From assembly GCA_905182985.1 (NCBI GenBank), contig CAJJDN010000026.1:589585-653584 (forward strand): a stretch of 64,000 nucleotides of DNA, given 5' to 3'. The position numbers and the translations under genes were made by a program. Position 1 is the first letter of the stretch, and each line of letters begins with the position of its first letter. Shown piece by piece: positions 34,574 to 47,300 of the stretch. Source of the stretch: Paramecium sonneborni (taxonomy: Eukaryota > Ciliophora > Oligohymenophorea > Peniculida > Parameciidae). The notes beneath the pieces were generated by a model that was not told where the DNA came from, made no database searches, and worked only from the letters and a program-made list of their open reading frames with translations.

Positions 34574-35913
34574 ATGTTAAAAATAATTAAATACTTTGGT
34601 ACCATTAAACATTTTAAGTTGCCTGATTTAGGAGAAAGTAAAACCATCAATAATTGCTAGAGATTAAGGAAGCTACTATTGTTAAATGGCATGTCAAAGA
34701 AGGTGATACGATTTCAGAAGTATATTATATCTTTTCAGAAAGTTTGATCCTGTTGCAGATGTGTCCACAGATAAAATGTTCACTTAAATACCTAGTAGTT
34801 TTACTGGAATTATTCATAAGAGATATCATAAAGAATAAGATCAATGTTAAGTAGGAGAATTGTTTGTAGATATAGATGTAGATGAGATATAATCTATTCC
34901 AAATCAAACAACTTAAACTTTTCAATAATCATCTTAAATCACTTAAGTTTAACCAAAACCTATTCCTCATCATGTTTAAAAAGAATCTTCTCTTTAAAGA
35001 ATTTCACCATCCGCTAAATATTTGGCTTAATTACACAATATTGATATTTAAAATATTAAAGGTACTGGCATTTATGGAACAATTACTAAAGATGATATTT
35101 CTAATTATCAAAATCAACCTAAATCATAATAAACTAATTCAATTTAGAAATCATAAATTATTAAAATGACAGATTTTCAAAAAGGTATGCAAAAATCAAT
35201 GACTGAATCTAATACTATTCCACATTTATATTTGCAAGAAGAAATTGATATTACATCTTTAGTATATTTTTTAATTTAATTTATAGAGTTCTTTTAGAGA
35301 AGAATTAAAGAAACAATCAAATATCACTTTTATGACATTATTTATTAAATCTTTTTCTCTTGCTCTACATCAATTTCCAATCTTAAATTCAACTTATGAT
35401 TCCAATGCACCCTTTTAATTTGTTACTCATTAAGATCACAACATTTCTATTGCCATGGATTCACCTAAAGGATTAGTAGTACCAAATATCAAATAAGTTT
35501 AAAATCTCTCCATTTTAGAAGTTCAATAATAATTAAATAAGTAAAAACAATCATTGAAATAAATAATAGATTAAGAAAGTTAGGAGATGAAAGTAAACTA
35601 GGACCAAATGAATTGAATAATGGAACTATTTGTATTAGTAATATAGGAACCATTGCAGGAACATATGTTGGACCTCTTATTTTACCACCTTAAGTATGTA
35701 TAGTTGGAATTGGAAGAGTTGTTTTATAACCAAGATTTATTGGAGGATCATATTAACCCAGAAAAATTGTATATTTATCATATTCAATTTTAGATTTATA
35801 CTAGTTTTGGTTGTGATCATAGAATTTTAGATGGTGCTACTATTGCTAGATTTTAGAATACTTGGAAACAATATCTAGAATAACCTGAATAAATGATGGT
35901 TAAATTAAAATGA
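34574..35913 (+). CDS. DBT: Branched-chain alpha-keto acid dehydrogenase E2 (lipoamide acyltransferase)
   Basis: Mitochondrial core enzyme transferring acyl groups from lipoamide to CoA. Domains in order: short N-terminal leader; lipoyl domain (HFKLPDLGE, VKWHVKEGDT, then DPVADVSTDKM with the lipoylated Lys); Gln/Pro-rich linker; peripheral-subunit-binding domain (RISPSAKYLAQLHNIDIQ, GTGIYGTITKDDI); and catalytic domain with AMDSPKGLVVPNIK, NGTICISNIGTIAGTYVGP and the active-site CDHRILDGATIARF. DST-type lipoyl sequence and the catalytic ending favour the branched-chain E2 over pyruvate E2. Introns include 23, 23 and 25 nt (the last GTATATTTTT...) and a 25-nt one just before the active site. 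About 400 residues. Starts 64 bp after the kelch stop. Confidence 0.9.
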
Positions 35914-35938
35914 ACAATTAGTATAATATAAATGTATA

Positions 35939-38566
35939 TCATTTTATTTACCTAATTCTACAAGTTATTGGAACAGATTTTGGTGTTATTATAATCTATG
36001 CTCTCTCTCCTCTATATGTTATTGATCTCTCAATTTTACTTTAAGGCCTGTTTTATTGAGAATACATAGATTAATTCATCTAAGTTCTATCTGCTTTCTT
36101 AAATCTTTCAGATTACATTCTCATTACATTCTATTAACTCAAGATAGATGCCATTGTTTAATATTTATTTTAAAAAAATTTTGATTTTGAAATTTAAACC
36201 ATCCCTTTAGATTTATGTTCATTCTATTTTTATTGAAATTCTGGATTCATCCTTTCAAATATATCATTATAACATTTAGTACAATCAATTGTTACATTAG
36301 TCTATTATTATTAATTTCTCATTTTAATCTTTGTATTAGCTACTTGTTATCTATATATCTAAAATTCATTTTGTTCAGTTCTTAATAAACCCTTTTACCG
36401 TTTTTAGAAAATATTAGAATTTTACTTATGTTCAAAATTACTTTCAAGAGATTCCTTCAAATATCTATCTTCTTTATTATTACTTGAATCATGATTATTT
36501 TACTCTAAATTATGTTTATCTTATATTTATTCTTCAATATCTTAATTTATTTCCAGTTCTGACTCCTCTTCTAATCTTTATTATTCCTTTTCTAATTGCT
36601 CTTATATAAATAATTTTTTTGCTTCTTCTAATTCTTATTCAAACACTTAATTATCATATTCAACTTATCTTAATTAATCACTTTTAATTAGTATATAATT
36701 ATTCAAATCATTTTCTGAATCCTATAGGGGCTTGTTAATATCAAAAATATCAGTCATTGTGAATGCATTAACATCTAATTCTGAATACATCTTTTTATAC
36801 ATTATCTATCTTTTTGCTAATTACTATACTAATTCATGAAGCATATCATAATCTTATGATTTTAAAGATTAAACCTTTTATTCAAACAATTTTAGATGTT
36901 CATCAGATTTATCTAAAAAGTATTTAGAATTTTTTAAATTTATTTCGAAATAATTTAAACCGACTTTATTTTTTAAAAATTTATATATCTTGGAAAAATA
37001 ATCTACAGTATTTTCTAATTAAACATTAATTTATTGTGTAGCTATCCGAGTTGATAGTTACATATCAAAATTATATTTTAAATTAGTATAATTAGATTTT
37101 AAAGTTTATAATTCCCCTTAACTTTCTTACATATTCATTTGTGCTTCTAATAGATTTTCTTTCGAAATTTTCAATTCTTTTTTCAAACTACTCACTCTAT
37201 CATCTTTTAACCCAAAAACATTTGTTGATTTGCAAGATTTGTCATTGGATAAAGATCTTCTTGTATTTTTTTAATTCAACTATTTTTTTATATTTGCTAA
37301 GTAAATCCATTTGTATAATGCATGACTTTTAATACATTTTCGAATCAAGGATTACTCTTCCTTACTTGCAATTAAATCTAACGCATCTTGCATATTTTTT
37401 CTATATTATTCCATACCTAATAAATTAAAAATAAAATATTTATATTTACATTTGTTCTATTCAATTTAAAAAGTCTACTCTACACTTTATCTTATAAAAT
37501 ATTTGACCTTTAAAAAATCTACTTCTGTTTTATTTTTTTAATCTTACAAGAGATACTGTAATTCTTCAATTTCCTTTTTTTTCATATTTAATTCCCTTGT
37601 AACTTGTTCGGTAAATTTTAATTATTACTCTAAGCAGTATTAAATTAATAATTACCTTCTAATTAAATCTTGAATTCTGTGAAAATTCTACCAGAAGCTT
37701 AACTATTGTTTATACATCTATCAATTAAAGTATAATCTATTCCGTATCCTTATTTTCTTTTTTCAAAAACTTCAAAGATTTATTATGTTCCTATTACTTC
37801 TTATATTCCTTTCCAAAATCTATATAAATCTTTATCTATTTATAAAATCGCTTTGATTTAAGATTCAATTTCTGCACTACCAACAATTTTTTTGACTAAT
37901 GATCTTAATTTTTCAATCTCTGAGAGATACTTTTAATTTGATTAAGTTAATTTTTAGATTTGAAGTCTAAATTATTAGGTAACATCTAAAATTTTGTTGT
38001 AAATAAATTATCTTATGATTGGATCTAATGTATTTGTATAATCATAATAAGAGACATCAAAAATTTCTTCATTTGGAAATAAATCTTTTCTTACAAACAT
38101 TTCCCTTAAATGTTATACTTCTTTCAAATATCCAATTGTCATTTTTTAAATTAAATCATCCCTCATTCTAATTTTTTCATCAATAGGTAATTTAGTTTCT
38201 TAAACAACTGTAGGATTGATCTATTTCAATTTAGTAACAGATGATTAAACAATTTATTAGACCTCATCATCACTACTAATGAATCCCTCTTGAGTATATG
38301 GTTTATCTCTAAATATACATTTTATTGGTAGAGAAGCCTCTATTGATATATAAAGATGTTTTACCAATAAAGTAATCATGAAGATTTATTAAGACTTAAT
38401 CTATTCTTTTTATACAAGCATTAAAAATTAGTAATTCTTGATTCTACTTTACTTCAAATAAGGAACAAAATAACTGTGCTATAAAAGATTGAATCTACAA
38501 TAAGGCATCTTCATAAGTTCCTTTAAATTGAAGCACCTTCTAAACAAAATTATGAATAAATGACAT
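35939..38566 (-). CDS. Long coiled-coil protein, probable cytoskeletal
   Basis: A long frame of roughly 850 residues. The N-terminal ~120 residues are globular (VQKVLQFKGTYEDALLQIQS, FNACIKRIDQVLINLHDYF). Next is DDLIQKMTIGYLKEVQHLRE with MFVRKDLFPNEEIFDVSYYD, a block that looks conserved. Then come several coiled-coil stretches (QKYLSEIEKLRSLVKK, LKKELKISKENLLEAQMN) and a Gln/Glu-rich region (EEAKKLFIQEQLEKEQQR). Near the C-terminus are a lone pair IDCTKCYND and a basic tail. A 33-nt in-frame intron (GTAAATATAA...TTATTAG) joins the two halves near 37420. Its start is 12 bp from the start of the divergent Cys-rich gene. No specific family is claimed. Confidence 0.75.
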
Positions 38567-38578
38567 ATAATAATTAAA

Positions 38579-38832
38579 ATGAATATTAAACTCTTGATTA
38601 TATTAATCGTTTTGCTATTTAATGGTGGTAAGCAATTTCGTGTGAAACCATAGTTCTTACCAGCAAGGTCAAAGAATGCTAAGCCAAATGTGATTCATAA
38701 ATTAATATCTGCGTTTATACATGTGCTTAATCTCAACTGAGATAATCGTTAGAAAGTTAAGACAAATGCAAAAAAATGTGTGATACAGTAAACAAAGAAT
38801 GCAAGACTTCTAAATGCTACTTAGAAAGTTGA
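38579..38832 (+). CDS. Small secreted cysteine-rich protein
   Basis: A 26-nt intron (GTAAGCAATT...CCATAG) gives 75 residues. A signal peptide (MNIKLLIILIVLLFNG) is followed by a ~58-residue mature part with eight cysteines in CxxxC-like spacing: ECQAKCDSQINICVYTC, KCKKMCDTVNKECKTSKCY. The paired CxxxC pattern suggests a helical hairpin stabilised by disulphides. Secretion and disulphide bonding are inferred from sequence. No homologue is recognised. Shares a 12-bp divergent spacer with the coiled-coil gene. Confidence 0.78.
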
Positions 38833-39374
38833 TTCATCAAATGAATGAAATATCAATATGATTAATAATATCAATAAAACTTTCTCACTTCAAATACTAT
38901 ACAACTAACTAATCTTCATATTATATCTAAACAGATCACCCATAGATAATTTAAAAAGTTTATGTAACACTTTTTTATATTCCAATCAAAACAGTACAAA
39001 ATTCTTTCCTTTTCCAGATTCAAACAGAATCAAAAAAACATTAACCAATTCAACTTTAACAACACTATTGAATAAAGATAAAAACTTTCCTTGACTGAAT
39101 ATTATTAAAACATTTTGAAAACTATTTTAATATTTTAGATTAAATCATATATATCAGACTAAACTTAAAACACACTATGCTCTGAATTCTTATTATTGGA
39201 ACCAATACACATACAATCTGATCAACTTTTTATAGAACTTTCATAAAGTTATATATTATCTCAGTCAAAATCAAATTTTAAAGAAATTGTTTTTCAAAAA
39301 CAGTCTTATTTTTATTTCTATAAAATTTTTATATAAACATATTAGAAAATTTAGAATTCTCAAAATTATACATA
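38833..39374. other. Intergenic, nothing recognisable
   Basis: About 540 bp between the Cys-rich gene stop and the kinase stop (convergent). A/T runs with occasional CA-rich patches; no protein-like frame, repeat or RNA fold recognised. Confidence 0.55.
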
Positions 39375-40708
39375 TCAACAATCCCATAAAATTGTGTTTT
39401 TTATCATTTCAGTTTATTTCACAACCTTTCTTTCACAAAGCTTGAATAAATCATATTCTAATGCTTATTTACAACTTAAACGGATCATAGGATTCACTTC
39501 TAAAAGCTAATTCATTAAATTAATAAGTTATGTATCACCATTAATTTTCTAACCAATTTTTGGAACTTTTCCAAACATCAACTCGTGCAGTAGAACTCCA
39601 ATACTGTAACAATCAACTTTATTAGTGTATTTTAAATTTTCTACTATTTCTGGAGCCATATAACCAGGAGTTCCACAATATTAGTTAGTTTCAATAGCTT
39701 TTACACAAATACCTAAATCTGCTAATTTCACTATTCCATTTTATAACAAGATATTTTCTGGTTTTATATCTCTATGAATTATTCCATTCTAATGTAAAAA
39801 GCTTACTCCCTTCAAAACTTGGTAAATTATGTCAATTATTTATTTTTCATATAATTTTTTTTCTTTTCTATAATTAAATAGTGTTATTTCTCCTAATTCC
39901 AAAACTAATGCAATCTTTTTTTATAACTTTATTTTATACTTATTTATCATCATTGATAATACCATAGCACTTTAAAATATTTTAATGACAAATAAAACTT
40001 TAAATTGCTATTTCCGTTTTTATCAATCCCTATATACCTTTACTAGTGATCAATGATTTTTGTATTGTTTTAAGAGCAGCTATCATTCCAGTTGTTGTGT
40101 CACTAATCAAAAATTATATTTGAATTTTACATGACTGAATAGACATCACTAATATTGCCTCTCCCTAAATATTTAATCTTTTTAAATCTATTTAATGGAG
40201 ATTTATAATTTTTTGACATCTACATATAACTAAGTTATTTATCGTGACTAGAACTCCTTAATGGAGTATGTTAGCTGGTTGTAGTAGACTATCTACTGTC
40301 ACGAGAGAAATTAGAAATATTTCTAATAGGTTTAGGTATTTAAATTCTTATTTAAGATTCTTTTAGGCTATCCTACATATTTTAATTCTTCATTAGTTAT
40401 GGATATGATTTTTTTGAGTTTGAAATCAATTATTTGATTTCTTATATTTTTTCTCTATTTTTTTCCAAATTGCTATCATACTGTATACACATTTTTGGTT
40501 AGCCATTCTAATATGTGTATTTTTTGGTATCATATCGAAGAGGCTATGTCCCATTGAGTTAATTTTGTATAATAGAGTAATCTTACGATTAATGATTGTG
40601 CCTTATTTATTAACTAATATTTTAAACGATCATTTAATACCAATTCTTTTTATTAGTTTATCTAGAAGTCATGCTACAATTCTAGATTACTTACCGCTAT
40701 ATCTCCAT
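39375..40708 (-). CDS. Serine/threonine protein kinase, catalytically complete
   Basis: Two introns (28 nt GTAAAATTCA..., 25 nt GTATAAAATA...) give 426 residues in frame. The N-terminal ~160 residues are Gln/Ser/Asn-rich and probably disordered (SRDSRQSTTTSQHTPLRSSS). The kinase domain follows: glycine loop YLGRGNISDVYS, AALKTIQK with the ATP lysine, VLELGEITLFNY hinge, HRDIKPENILL catalytic loop, LADLG metal motif, YCGTPGYMAPEI, and VDCYSIGVLLHELMFG. The domain has Aurora/NEK-like spacing but is not assigned. A shorter start at 40225 or 40219 (MQMSKNYKSPL) would give the kinase alone; the upstream Met is chosen because the frame stays open with matching composition. Confidence 0.8.
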
Positions 40709-40935
40709 CTGGCTATAATAACTAAAATTAATTAATTTTATTTTTTTTTGTCAATATTGGAACTCTGACTGAACTGTTTTATATTCTCCTACATATTTAA
40801 AGTTAGTCTAAAATACACATTCTATTGATTATTATAAATTTAAAAGTAGAAATAATGATAAAATTAAAAATAAACAAATATTTGATGTAGATTGAGGTGA
40901 GTTATAATTATAATTCTAAGAATAAAATTTAAATT

Positions 40936-42254
40936 TCATTCTTATTATCTTAAGGGTAATGATGGCTAAACATAATCAGGTTCATTTAAGTGATTAGCTT
41001 CTGATGATTATTATACTAATTAATTTGCTTAATAATTAATCAATGGAGATTAGGTAGTCTAAAAATTATAACTTTGAATTAATCTTTAAGGAGAAACTTC
41101 AGAAGCATAGATTACATTTGATTAGTAACTTTATTATATTTATTAGTTTTAATTATGATTAATAACATTTGGAGACCATTATGCTGTTTAAGAGATTATA
41201 GAACTTTAATTAGGTATTTATTAAACAATTTAATGTTTTTGAGGACTTTATACTACTGCTACTTAAGGAGTAATTGTTGGACATAATTTAATATTCAAAT
41301 AAAATGGTTAATCTTTCTCTTATAATATTTTGTAAGGTTCTAAGAATAACTTAGATATAAAATAAATAAATACTTTCAAATCAATCCAAGATTGTCTTTG
41401 CTCTGGATCATCAACTAACATCTTTTGGATTAAACCAGAAAGGAGTTCTGAATAATTGGATCTAGTTGATTATAGGCTTTAAAATATATTATTCTTATTC
41501 AATTAATTTAATTAATTGTAAAATGATTTGTAATCAGTTTTTGTCGTTAAACATAGTAACACTATTCCGAAAGCATAAACATCACTTTTAAAATGATTAA
41601 TTTAAGGAAAACGAACATTTCTTTCTAATTCATCTATTTATTCTGGTGACAAAATAGAAATACTGTTTAATAGAGCTTAATCATATGAAGAAATAATATT
41701 AAAAAGATGATTTACTTCCTACATTATAAATGTGAATTACAAATATCTTCAGATACTTCTCTTATGGATACAATGTATTAAGACTTATATTGTCAATTGA
41801 TTTAAATTATTATTGAAGATATTCAGCACAATCTACTACTTAAAAAATGATGCTCCAAATAACTGATTCTAAAAAAGCTTTCTATCTTTTGAATACTTTA
41901 ATTAAATACTTATTTTTCATTATTGTTTCTAGAGTTTAATTTCCAGGATAATCATAATAAACCCTAAATCTATCTTAATCACGACTGCAAAAATTTGAGC
42001 ATTTTTCAATAAACAAAGCTCTAAGTAAATTAGGATGATTTAGCTTTGTTTTTTCTATAAAATATTACTAATCTGAAAGTTAAAGTGTTTTACCTTATAA
42101 GTATAAGATAATATTTACTAAATATTTTTACTTAATCATCTGGAATATAGGTGTATATCTCAATAGGACCTAAGAGATCATGTTCTATGCATTAATCTTT
42201 TATAAATTGATGTTGCAATTATTCGTGCCAATCCACCACCATACTATTTCCCAT
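40936..42254 (-). CDS. Kinase-fold protein lacking catalytic motifs (pseudokinase)
   Basis: Three introns (25, 22, 24 nt) give 415 residues in frame, from MGNSMVVDWHEQLQHQF to a Gln/Ser-rich tail ending PSLPLRQQE. The C-lobe is recognisable: VIWSIIFQVVDCAEYLQQ (helix E), ISILSPEQIDELE in the APE position, and FKSDVYAFGIVLLCLTTKT (helix F with its Asp). No glycine-rich loop, no HRD (FKSIDNISLNTLY instead) and no DFG (KIFEVNHLF) are present, so phosphotransfer is unlikely. A scaffold or allosteric role is inferred. The last ~120 residues are low complexity. Confidence 0.75.
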
Positions 42255-42658
42255 AAATTATGATAAAAAATAAATAAATAATTTTATTACTGAGATTATT
42301 AAGATGATCGTTATAATTCTTCAAAATTTATAACAATATAATTATTTTTCATACTTTCAGTTTCTCAATTTAATATTAAGTAATATGATGAAAAAAATGA
42401 AAAATACTTTTTGTATTTATTTTATAAAAATTGAAAACAGAATTTGTGCTAATTAATCAAATAGTTAAAAAAGTAGTTATCCATTTATTTTAATACTCAT
42501 AAATGTATTATAATACCATTTGATATTAATTCTAATATGAGAAATCCAATCTATTTTAAAGCCTTCTATATTGAAAGCAATTTAAACCCCATGATCTTCT
42601 CATATTTTTTCTCAATAATTCTAAATGAGAATAAACAAATTAAATATTTTAAAAAAAG
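42255..42658. other. Divergent intergenic region
   Basis: About 400 bp separating the divergent starts of the pseudokinase (42254) and the mitochondrial membrane protein (42659). A/T-rich, no protein-like frame and no recognised element. Confidence 0.55.
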
Positions 42659-43956
42659 ATGCAATTTTTGGTAAAATCTTCAGGACGATTGGGATTCTTT
42701 GGATTTGCAACAGCTACTGCTACTCATAAAGATATTGCTGGAAAGAATTTCTTAAAATTCCAAAGTAAATATGCTGAATACGTAACTTAATTCAATCAAA
42801 AGCTGTAAGAATAAAATATTTTTAATCATATAGTGAAGCAATAGAGAAAGATAATAAGGCACCAAATGTTGCACCTTAAGGTAAGGCTTTCGAACATCCT
42901 TATAACAATCCACATAATCCAGTCACTTTTAGTGGTGTATGTGTATAATATAATTTTATAGATTAAATCATCTGAATTATTTTACAACTTTATTGGACCC
43001 GAATAAGTGTCTCCACATTATGAAAATTTCCTAGTTGCAAGAAAATATCTTCTTCTTACATATGGAGGATTAATTGTTATTGGATTTGCAGCAGGCACTA
43101 CAAATCTTCATTGGATTGCTAAATCATCCTTTTTACCATTCTTATTTTGGATGCAAATCATGTACTTTTATTTAGAAGGTCGTAAATCATTCATGAAACC
43201 ATTACTTGCTAGATTTTATAGAAGAGTAGCTGGAAATGAATGTTTCTAATTAGATTAATATTATCATGAGAATATGCAACTTAAAATTCGTACACTTCTT
43301 GAAGCAGCTAAAGGATAAATTGAATATGGATAATTACATAAAGAATTTAGAGATGTTAAAGCAGAATTAATCAATACTGTAAATTATAATCAATATTATT
43401 TAGTTCCTTTTGAATGAATAATTAAATCTATAAAGACATGTTGTTGAAAGATCTTAAAACATTCTTAAGTCTGTGTAATAAGCTGAATAAGTAATTTAAT
43501 TTAATATTATCAAAATAGATTAATTAAAATAGACTTTTATAAGAAATTATAGAAGCAGCTTAAAAGTCTTTAGAAACCAATTTGAAAAATAACCTTCCAG
43601 AAATCTAAAAGGCATTATTTAAATCTGCTCTAAAAGGATTAGCATAAGGAAAAATGACTTATGAAAATGATCCTTTAATCGAAATGATTCTTTAAACAAT
43701 TAAAGAACATGTTAGTAAAATTTAAAATCTATCTCCTGCTGAGTAAAATTTTGATTAAAGCTTTCTAGATAGAAAAAATTAATTTCACTTAGTAAAGATT
43801 AACTGACAGCTATTTAAGCAAATGATAAAAAGTAATTATTATCTATATTAATACTCTAGAGCTAAAGAAGACTACTTGAGAGCTGAACCCAAGATAGATT
43901 AAACTTTAAAAAACTATGAAAATGTGAAGAGGTAACTTGCTTCATGGGGATAATGA
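42659..43956 (+). CDS. Probable mitochondrial inner-membrane protein, ATP-synthase subunit b-like
   Basis: Five introns (29, 25, 25, 28, 27 nt) give 387 residues in exact frame. The N-terminus looks like a mitochondrial presequence (QFLVKSSGRLGFFGFATATA). A YLLLTYGGLIVIGFAAG helix and a second hydrophobic helix (FLPFLFWMQIMYFYLEG) form a hairpin. A long, charged helical C-terminal half follows (LNLQRHVVERSQNILKSVQQ, AAQKSLETNLKNN), ending QLASWGQ then TGA. A short membrane hairpin plus a long helical stalk is the layout of peripheral-stalk subunit b, which is very divergent in ciliates. That identity is inference from topology; other inner-membrane proteins remain possible. Confidence 0.75.
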
Positions 43957-44360
43957 AAGTGAGTATTTATTCATGATATCAGAATAAATGTAAAATTATT
44001 TAAAACATTTAATTAAACTTTTCTTTTAAAATTTTCATTTTATTCAAGTTCTAATTTTATGTAATCATAATTTAACATAAAAATTCATATGTCCATGTAT
44101 TATAAAATTAGAATTAAATTCTTTTCATTACTTTGATAATCCTCAAATTTACAACTCCCTATCCTTATTCATTTGATCAAAGTTATCCTACATCATTCTT
44201 TTAAATAAAATGTCATACAGATATTTTTCTACGTATTTATCATTTTAACTATTATATGAATAAATATTTAAATAATTATATAATTAAATATTTTTTTAAT
44301 CTAATTGTTTTCAATAAATTTTAATAGAAATTCAATCAAATATCACTATTATTGATATAA
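43957..44360. other. Intergenic, nothing recognisable
   Basis: About 400 bp between two plus-strand genes. A/T-rich with short T-runs; no protein-like frame. It presumably holds the upstream gene's 3' end and the GTPase gene's promoter. Confidence 0.55.
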
Positions 44361-47300
44361 ATGAATAGCGAAGATTAAATGGATGAGGATATTATATTAT
44401 AGTTACAGATTGAAGAGATAGCTAAATTAGAACAAGAAGAACAGCAACAAAAGTAAAAATTAGTTCAACCATTAGAGAAGAAAAATCAATAATCAATTTC
44501 AACACAGTTAAATTAAAATTCACAATTTAATAATCAAAACCAATTACAGAATTAAATAAAGTCTAAATAAATTTCAATAATTGAGGTTCAAGATCAATTT
44601 CAGAATTCTCCATTGTTAAATTAAAATTCACAATTTGATAACCAAAACCAATTCTAGAATTAAATAAAGTCTAAATAAATTTCAATAATTGAGGTTCAAG
44701 ATCAATTTCAGAATTCTCCATTGTTAAATTAAAATTCACAATTTGATAACCAAAACCAATTCTAGAATTAAATAAAGTCTAAATAAATTTCAATAATTGA
44801 GGTTCAAGATCAATTTCAGAATTCTCCATTGTTAAATTAAAATTCACAATTTGATAACCAAAACCAATTCTAGAATTAAATAAAGTCTAAATAAATTTCA
44901 ATAATTGAGGTTCAAGATCAATTTCAGAATTCTCCATTGTTAAATTAAAATTCACAATTTGATAACCAAAACCAATTCTAGAATTAAATAAAGTCTAAAT
45001 AAATTTCAATAATTGAGGTTCAAGATCAATTTCAGAATTCTCCATTGTTAAATTAAAATTCACAATTTGATAACCAAAACCAATTCTAGAATTAAATAAA
45101 GTCTAAATAAATTTCAATAATTGAGGTTCAAGATCAATTTCAGAATTCTCCATTGTTAAATTAAAATTCACAATTTGATAACCAAAACCAATTCTAGAAT
45201 TAAATAAAGTCTAAATAAATTTCAATAATTGAGGTTCAAGATCAATTTCAGAATTCTCCATTGTTAAATTAAAATTCACAATTTGATAACCAAAACCAAT
45301 TCTAGAATTAAATAAAGTCTAAATAAATTTCAATAATTGAGGTTCAAGATCAATTTCAGAATTCTCCATTGTTAAATTAAAATTCACAATTTGATAACCA
45401 AAACCAATTCTAGAATTAAATAAAGTCTAAATAAATTTCAATAATTGAGGTTCAGGATCAATTTCAGAATTCTACATCATTAAACTAAAATTCACAATTC
45501 AATAATCAAAATTAATTCTAGAATTAAAATTAACAATTTAGTAATCAAAACCAATTGCCTAATTAAATGTAGTTAAACTAAAATTCACAAATTAAAAACC
45601 AAAACTAATTCCAAAATTAAATACACTTAAACTAAAATTAACAATTTAATAATCAAAACCAATTCTAGAATTAAATATAGTTAAACTAAAATTAACAATT
45701 TATTAACCAAAACCAATTCTCTAATTAAATACAGTTAAACTAAGATTAACAATTTAATAATTAAAACCAATTCTCGAATTAAATGCTGTTAAACTAAAAT
45801 TAACAATTTAATAATTAGGATCAATAAAAAGAATATGAAGATTAAGATTATGAATCAAAACTATAGTAAATTATAATAAAATTTTAAAAATTAATTGATC
45901 AATTTAATAACAATAAAAAATAAAATATGTTTGTTGTTTTATTAGTAGGAGTAACAGGATCTGGAAAAAGCACTATTTTCAACTTCCTAAGTGGAGCAGA
46001 TTTTAAATTTGATCAGGATAAAAAATTAATAATAAATAATCCCTCAAATAGTTATTCTAAGATGGGTGGTGGAATGAATTCAATCACTAAGAACCAAATT
46101 TTTATCATAATAAAAATAATAATCATTTAATTATTGATTTTCCTGGATTCTAAGACACAAATGGGGTATAGGATCAATTATTATTTGCTCTTTTATTTCA
46201 TAAGATTGTTACCTCAGGTCCAATTAAAATTGTTTATGTAATAAAAAATGTTGAAAGTGATATTCCGAATAGAGGATCTGATCTTTAAGACTTTATTGAT
46301 CAACTAAGCTTAAAAGGAAATATAAAAGTTCAAAAGTTTAATTTATTTTTAAATTGTTATATGGATGACTTATCTGATATCTAATTGTAAGCTAAAATAA
46401 CAAAAGATTTAAAATCTGTTGATAAATTATAATCAATTGATAAAATACTTGTATTAAGAAAAGCTTGTAATGACAATTAATTAAATCAAATTTTCAGTAA
46501 TTAATAACGATAAATTGTTTGGTAACAGATTGAAGAGATGTCATCTTCTATAATTCAACCATCAAAACTACCGAACAGTGAAATGATAAGTAATTATTTA
46601 AGAAGAAGAATATTAAAAACAATTGAAAAATATGGATTAGTATTGTCTGAATTTTTTGATCAGTAATATAAAAGATTATCTAATTAATAGAGTGAGGCAA
46701 CAATACCGTTATTGGAAAAATTAATAAATTTAGTAAAAAAAATAGATTAGGAAAATTCTTTTGAATGGTATGCATAGTATATTTAAACTTGCGAATAATT
46801 GGCAACAAGACTTTAAATCAAGGATGATATAGTAATACAAAGCAATAATTTCATGTAGATATTTTAATATTATTCCTAATTTTCTAATCTTATATAGGGA
46901 TATGATGATTTAAAAATAATAAAGTTAATTGCTTAAGATTAATTAAAGAATATGATTAGTTTAATAGGTTAAAGAGTTGAAATATTAAAATAAACATAAA
47001 AGTTCAATGCCGAAATTAGTAAATATGAAAAAGATATATAACAATAAGTTAGAGAAATAGGGAATTATGAGTAATAAATTAATTTAATGAAAGTTTAAAA
47101 GAATTAGGATATCTAATTAATAAACAATCTTAATAATAAGCTATAGGAAGCTTAACAAAATAAAAAGTCTTTAGATGAATTAAAATAACAATAAATATAA
47201 TAACTACAGTTATAGTAGGAGTAATTTGAGAAGGGTTAAAGGAAATTACAGTTAGAACATTAATAATAAATAAAAGAATTAAATTAATAAAATCAATAAG

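Noticed and set aside
43000..43250. Isolated short plus frame with a membrane helix
   Set aside because: Not a separate gene; it is an exon of the mitochondrial membrane protein at 42659-43956.
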